Below the pieces are notes generated by a model. That model did not search any database. It was given only the letters and a program-made list of their open reading frames with translations, and was not told the DNA's origin. This document shows positions 6,435-8,359 of a DNA stretch of 8,359 nt, piece after piece. Each line of letters begins with the position of its first letter. Position 1 is the stretch's first letter. The DNA is from an uncultured Propionibacteriaceae bacterium (lineage in GTDB: Bacteria > Actinomycetota > Actinomycetes > Propionibacteriales > Propionibacteriaceae). The DNA lies in contig CAKZJI010000482.1 in NCBI GenBank assembly GCA_936941515.1, positions 1-8,359 on the forward strand, read 5' to 3'. A program made the translations under genes and the position numbers.

Positions 6435-6881
6435 CTTGCTGTCTTCGCCGTCGGCTCCGAGGAGCCGCCCTGTTATCCCGAAGAGCATCGTCTGCTCCTC
6501 AGCACTCAGGGACGCCAGGAAGGCGCGTTCCGCTTTCTGCAGGGCGCTCACCCCCTTTTTCAGGATGTCAGCTCCCTTGTCAGTGACCACAACGACGTGT
6601 CGGCGACGGTCCACGGAGCTGCGCTCACGCCGGGCCAGTCCCTCACGCTCCAGCTCGTCGATCACACCGACCATGACGTTGGGGTCCAGTCCGAGTGCAC
6701 GGCTGATCTCCCGCTGAGACAGCGTCGGAGTGGCCGCAACCGTCATCAAGACGTTGAAGTGCCTAGGCTTCACCCCCATCCCTGACAGCACTTCCTCGGC
6801 TTGGCCGAGGGCGATCTCACCCAGCTTGACCAGACGGTACCCAACTCCATCCGCAAGTGGGGTCAACGAACTGACGGCCAC
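6432..6881 (-). CDS. MarR-family transcriptional regulator
   Basis: Dimeric winged-helix DNA-binding repressor or activator, 149 residues, typical for MarR. It has an N-terminal dimerisation helix (about 8-33, GVGYRLVKLGEIALGQAEEV), then KPRHFNVLMTVAATPTLSQREISRALGLDPNVMVGVIDELEREGLARRE in outline at 38-86. That region holds the recognition helix (DPNVMVGVIDELE) and leads into the wing at RRERSSVDRRRHVVVVTDKG. The last part is a C-terminal helix pair (107-141). The GTG start at 6881 is chosen because GGAAAGGAG lies eight bases upstream; a longer frame from TTG at 6926 would put that site inside the gene. It has its own likely promoter. No obvious target is next to it: the gene before it is on the same strand but 376 bases away, and the following one is convergent. 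Ligand unknown. Confidence 0.93.
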   Translation of the reverse strand: MAVSSLTPLADGVGYRLVKLGEIALGQAEEVLSGMGVKPRHFNVLMTVAATPTLSQREISRALGLDPNVMVGVIDELEREGLARRERSSVDRRRHVVVVTDKGADILKKGVSALQKAERAFLASLSAEEQTMLFGITGRLLGADGEDSK

Positions 6882-6889
6882 GACGCGCG

Positions 6890-6898
6890 CTCCTTTCC
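6890..6898 (-). promoter_or_regulatory. Ribosome binding site that sets the MarR start
   Basis: GGAAAGGAG on the minus strand, eight bases before GTG at 6881. It decides against the upstream TTG start. Confidence 0.75.
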
Positions 6899-6950
6899 AC
6901 GGGAGGTCGCCACAACACCTTCTCAACGGGCGACCCGACGGGGCCAGAGC

Positions 6951-6980
6951 ATTCTATCCTCACCATCCTCCCACTGTCTC
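6951..6980 (-). promoter_or_regulatory. Candidate promoter of the MarR gene
   Basis: On the minus strand GAGACA (6980-6975), an 18-base gap and TAGAAT (6956-6951) make a sigma-70-like promoter about 70 bases before the start codon. The flanking AT-rich stretch at about 6985-7018 contains small imperfect dyads that could hold an autoregulatory site, but none is clear. Confidence 0.5.
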
Positions 6981-7257
6981 GCTCAGATAAACTTGAGAAA
7001 ATCATTTGTTCATTAGAGCTAGGGGATCGTGAGTTTCCGGCCGGACCGAGGCCGCAGCGCCACCAGGTGACCGAGACCCCGCCCAGGCACCTTCCGTGAC
7101 CTCGCCTGGAGCCGCCGGCCTCACGTCAGGCCCAAGACCTCCCAGCCCGAGGTCCGACGAGAAGGCCGGGCCTCTCAGCACCGGTCACAGCCGAGCGATC
7201 AGCGCAGAGGCAACGAGGCACCCCCTCCCCCATGATCGAAACAGCAAGCTGGACGGC

Positions 7258-7695
7258 CTACCTGAAGGGATTGGCCCGGCGTTTCTGCTCCTCAACCGGC
7301 AGCGCCTTGAAAGCCGCCATCTCCTCAAGATTATTCCGCGGCACACCAGCCTTCCGCGCCCTCCGATACCACCGAGGCAACAAAAACCACGGATACCACA
7401 CAAACATACCCAATAAGAATACCGCACCAGAAAAGAGACCCGCAGCACCCACAGCGATAACCATAAAAGCAGGCCAGGCAGGTTGAAAAGAACCCACAGT
7501 CAAGAAAATCATAAATAAGCCACCAAAAGGTAAAGCCAAGGGCGGAGAAGACCATCCTCGATAGGAAAGAACAAAACTCGGAACCCGCTCAGTCCACATC
7601 ACCCATCCCCTCCACAACAAGACTAAACCGACAACCACCAAGAAGGCACGCGCGCCCATCGCGCCTGCACTTAAATCTGCCTCTAATAAGTACAT
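7258..7695 (-). CDS. Small three-helix membrane protein, unknown function
   Basis: A 145-residue integral membrane protein. Predicted helices lie near residues 16-34 (ARAFLVVVGLVLLWRGWVM), 53-70 (LALPFGGLFMIFLTVGSF) and 74-106 (a long stretch that could be one or two helices, rich in aromatic residues at its end). A basic segment RWYRRARKAG (108-117) follows, then a soluble tail ending EEQKRRANPFR, so the C-terminus is probably cytoplasmic. The ATG lies three bases after the stop of the preceding gene, whose last codons contain the G-rich ribosome binding site GGTGGGTGAG. The two are therefore translationally coupled. No family was recognised. Composition is clearly lower in GC than the left part of the window. 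A membrane immunity partner for the upstream gene is one possibility, not shown. Confidence 0.8.
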   Translation of the reverse strand: MYLLEADLSAGAMGARAFLVVVGLVLLWRGWVMWTERVPSFVLSYRGWSSPPLALPFGGLFMIFLTVGSFQPAWPAFMVIAVGAAGLFSGAVFLLGMFVWYPWFLLPRWYRRARKAGVPRNNLEEMAAFKALPVEEQKRRANPFR

Positions 7696-7698
7696 CTC

Positions 7699-8340
7699 TC
7701 ACCCACCGAAAGGACTCTTTAACCAGTTCCACACAGCCTCCCCAACATCCCCAACGCGATCTCCCAAATTTTTCCCATCACCCGTCGGGATCATCATTGC
7801 CCCACCCACAAGAGCACCAACAGCCAATCCCACAACAGGTCCACCAACTGGTATAGCAGCACCAATAGCAGCTCCCGTACCTGCGGCAGCTGCAACCTGA
7901 GTTCCAGCCCGGACCGTGGCGATTTCCCTCACCTTCTCCCCGCGTTCCCCTGCTGACATCTCTGGGTTTTGCTCAGCGAGTCTCGCATTGGCCTTCTCAC
8001 TCTCACCCCAATAAGTCAATCCGACGCCAGCAATGAAAAGCGTCCTTCCTGCAACACGCCCGAGACCAGAAACACCGGACTTCACCTGGGTCTCCACTGT
8101 CTTACCCCAGCCAAACCACTCCCCACCTGGGTTTCGCACAACCTCAGCACCCTGGGGAACATACCTCGGACGAGGAGGACCCTGAAACGTCTCCCTGAAA
8201 TTCTCAACCACCCGCGATGAATAACCACTTCCCGGCGAGACACCACTGGCCGCACCCGAGGCACCCCAAGAATAAACCTTGGGCGAGTAGCGCCACGGAC
8301 TGACGAAACATTCGAAGTCGAACTTTAAAAACCTCAACAT
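7699..8340 (-). CDS. Glycine-zipper-like protein, possible polymorphic-toxin C-terminus (5' end uncertain)
   Basis: The 213 residues from ATG at 8340 have no signal peptide. Residues 25-40 are Gly/Ser-rich and 53-75 Pro/Gly-rich. A short hydrophobic stretch (101-111) precedes a charged helix (112-146). Residues 147-184 form a Gly/Ala-rich segment (TGAAIGAAIPVGGPVVGLAV then GALVGG) like the glycine-zipper membrane regions found near the ends of WXG100/LXG-type and other polymorphic secreted proteins. The end is DRVGDVGEAVWNWLKSPFGG. The frame stays open through the window edge (six codons, RTRAHY), and only a weak GAGAG precedes the ATG. This may therefore be the 3' end of a longer gene or a detached fragment. 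The next gene starts three bases after its stop. Function not assigned. Confidence 0.72.
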   Translation of the reverse strand: MLRFLKFDFECFVSPWRYSPKVYSWGASGAASGVSPGSGYSSRVVENFRETFQGPPRPRYVPQGAEVVRNPGGEWFGWGKTVETQVKSGVSGLGRVAGRTLFIAGVGLTYWGESEKANARLAEQNPEMSAGERGEKVREIATVRAGTQVAAAAGTGAAIGAAIPVGGPVVGLAVGALVGGAMMIPTGDGKNLGDRVGDVGEAVWNWLKSPFGG

Positions 8341-8359
8341 GTAATGCGCTCTCGTGCGC

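Larger units (their letters stand above)
6882..7257. other. Gene-free interval upstream of the MarR gene
   Basis: The first 140 bases hold the MarR ribosome binding site, promoter and an AT-rich stretch. The rest (about 7021-7257) is very GC-rich. Short open frames there have no start with a ribosome binding site and no recognisable protein. An imperfect hairpin, GAGAAGGCC against GGCCTCTC at 7159-7176, has no T-tract and is only a weak candidate terminator for the gene ending at 7258. The composition changes near 7225-7258. Confidence 0.5.

Noticed and set aside
7063..7109. CCAGG and CCTGG flanking two GTGACC-like stretches
   Set aside because: Arms too short and the inner similarity is direct rather than inverted; expected by chance at this GC content.
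7096..7416. Plus-strand frame of 106 codons across the gap and the small membrane gene
   Set aside because: Its second half is antisense to the membrane protein, and its first half is GC-rich Pro/Ser/Arg sequence with no start signal.

Overview
The window looks like the chromosome of a high-GC Gram-positive (actinobacterial) organism. The core genes are GC-rich and some have GTG starts. Two divergent genes have -10-like boxes placed for leaderless transcription, and a cobalamin riboswitch controls an importer. A member of the Propionibacteriaceae would fit, but that is a guess from style, not a species call.

Left part (1-2530, minus strand): an ABC importer operon read right to left. A B12 riboswitch (about 2277-2432) leads into a lipoprotein substrate-binding protein of the peptide/nickel class (family 5). 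One base after its stop comes a DppB/NikB-like permease, which runs off the left edge. B12 control suggests cobalt, a metal chelate or a corrinoid-related ligand rather than peptides.

Middle part (2539-6341): an ATP-grasp ligase of the DcsG-like, RimK/glutathione-synthetase-type group and a YbaK-type aminoacyl-tRNA deacylase lie on the minus strand. Divergent from YbaK is a membrane-anchored protein of unknown function with a His-rich insert and a possible internal repeat. It is followed by a secreted NlpC/P60-like cysteine hydrolase. A strong bidirectional terminator separates the hydrolase from a convergent MarR-family regulator (6432-6881), whose start is set by a good ribosome binding site.

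Right part (6882-8359): a 376-base GC-rich gap without a convincing gene. Beyond it are two tightly linked minus-strand genes of visibly lower GC: a protein ending in a glycine-zipper-like segment, then a small three-helix membrane protein. This pair looks accessory. It could be the tail of a polymorphic toxin with its membrane immunity protein, but this is inference. No RNA genes, CRISPR arrays or insertion sequences were seen.
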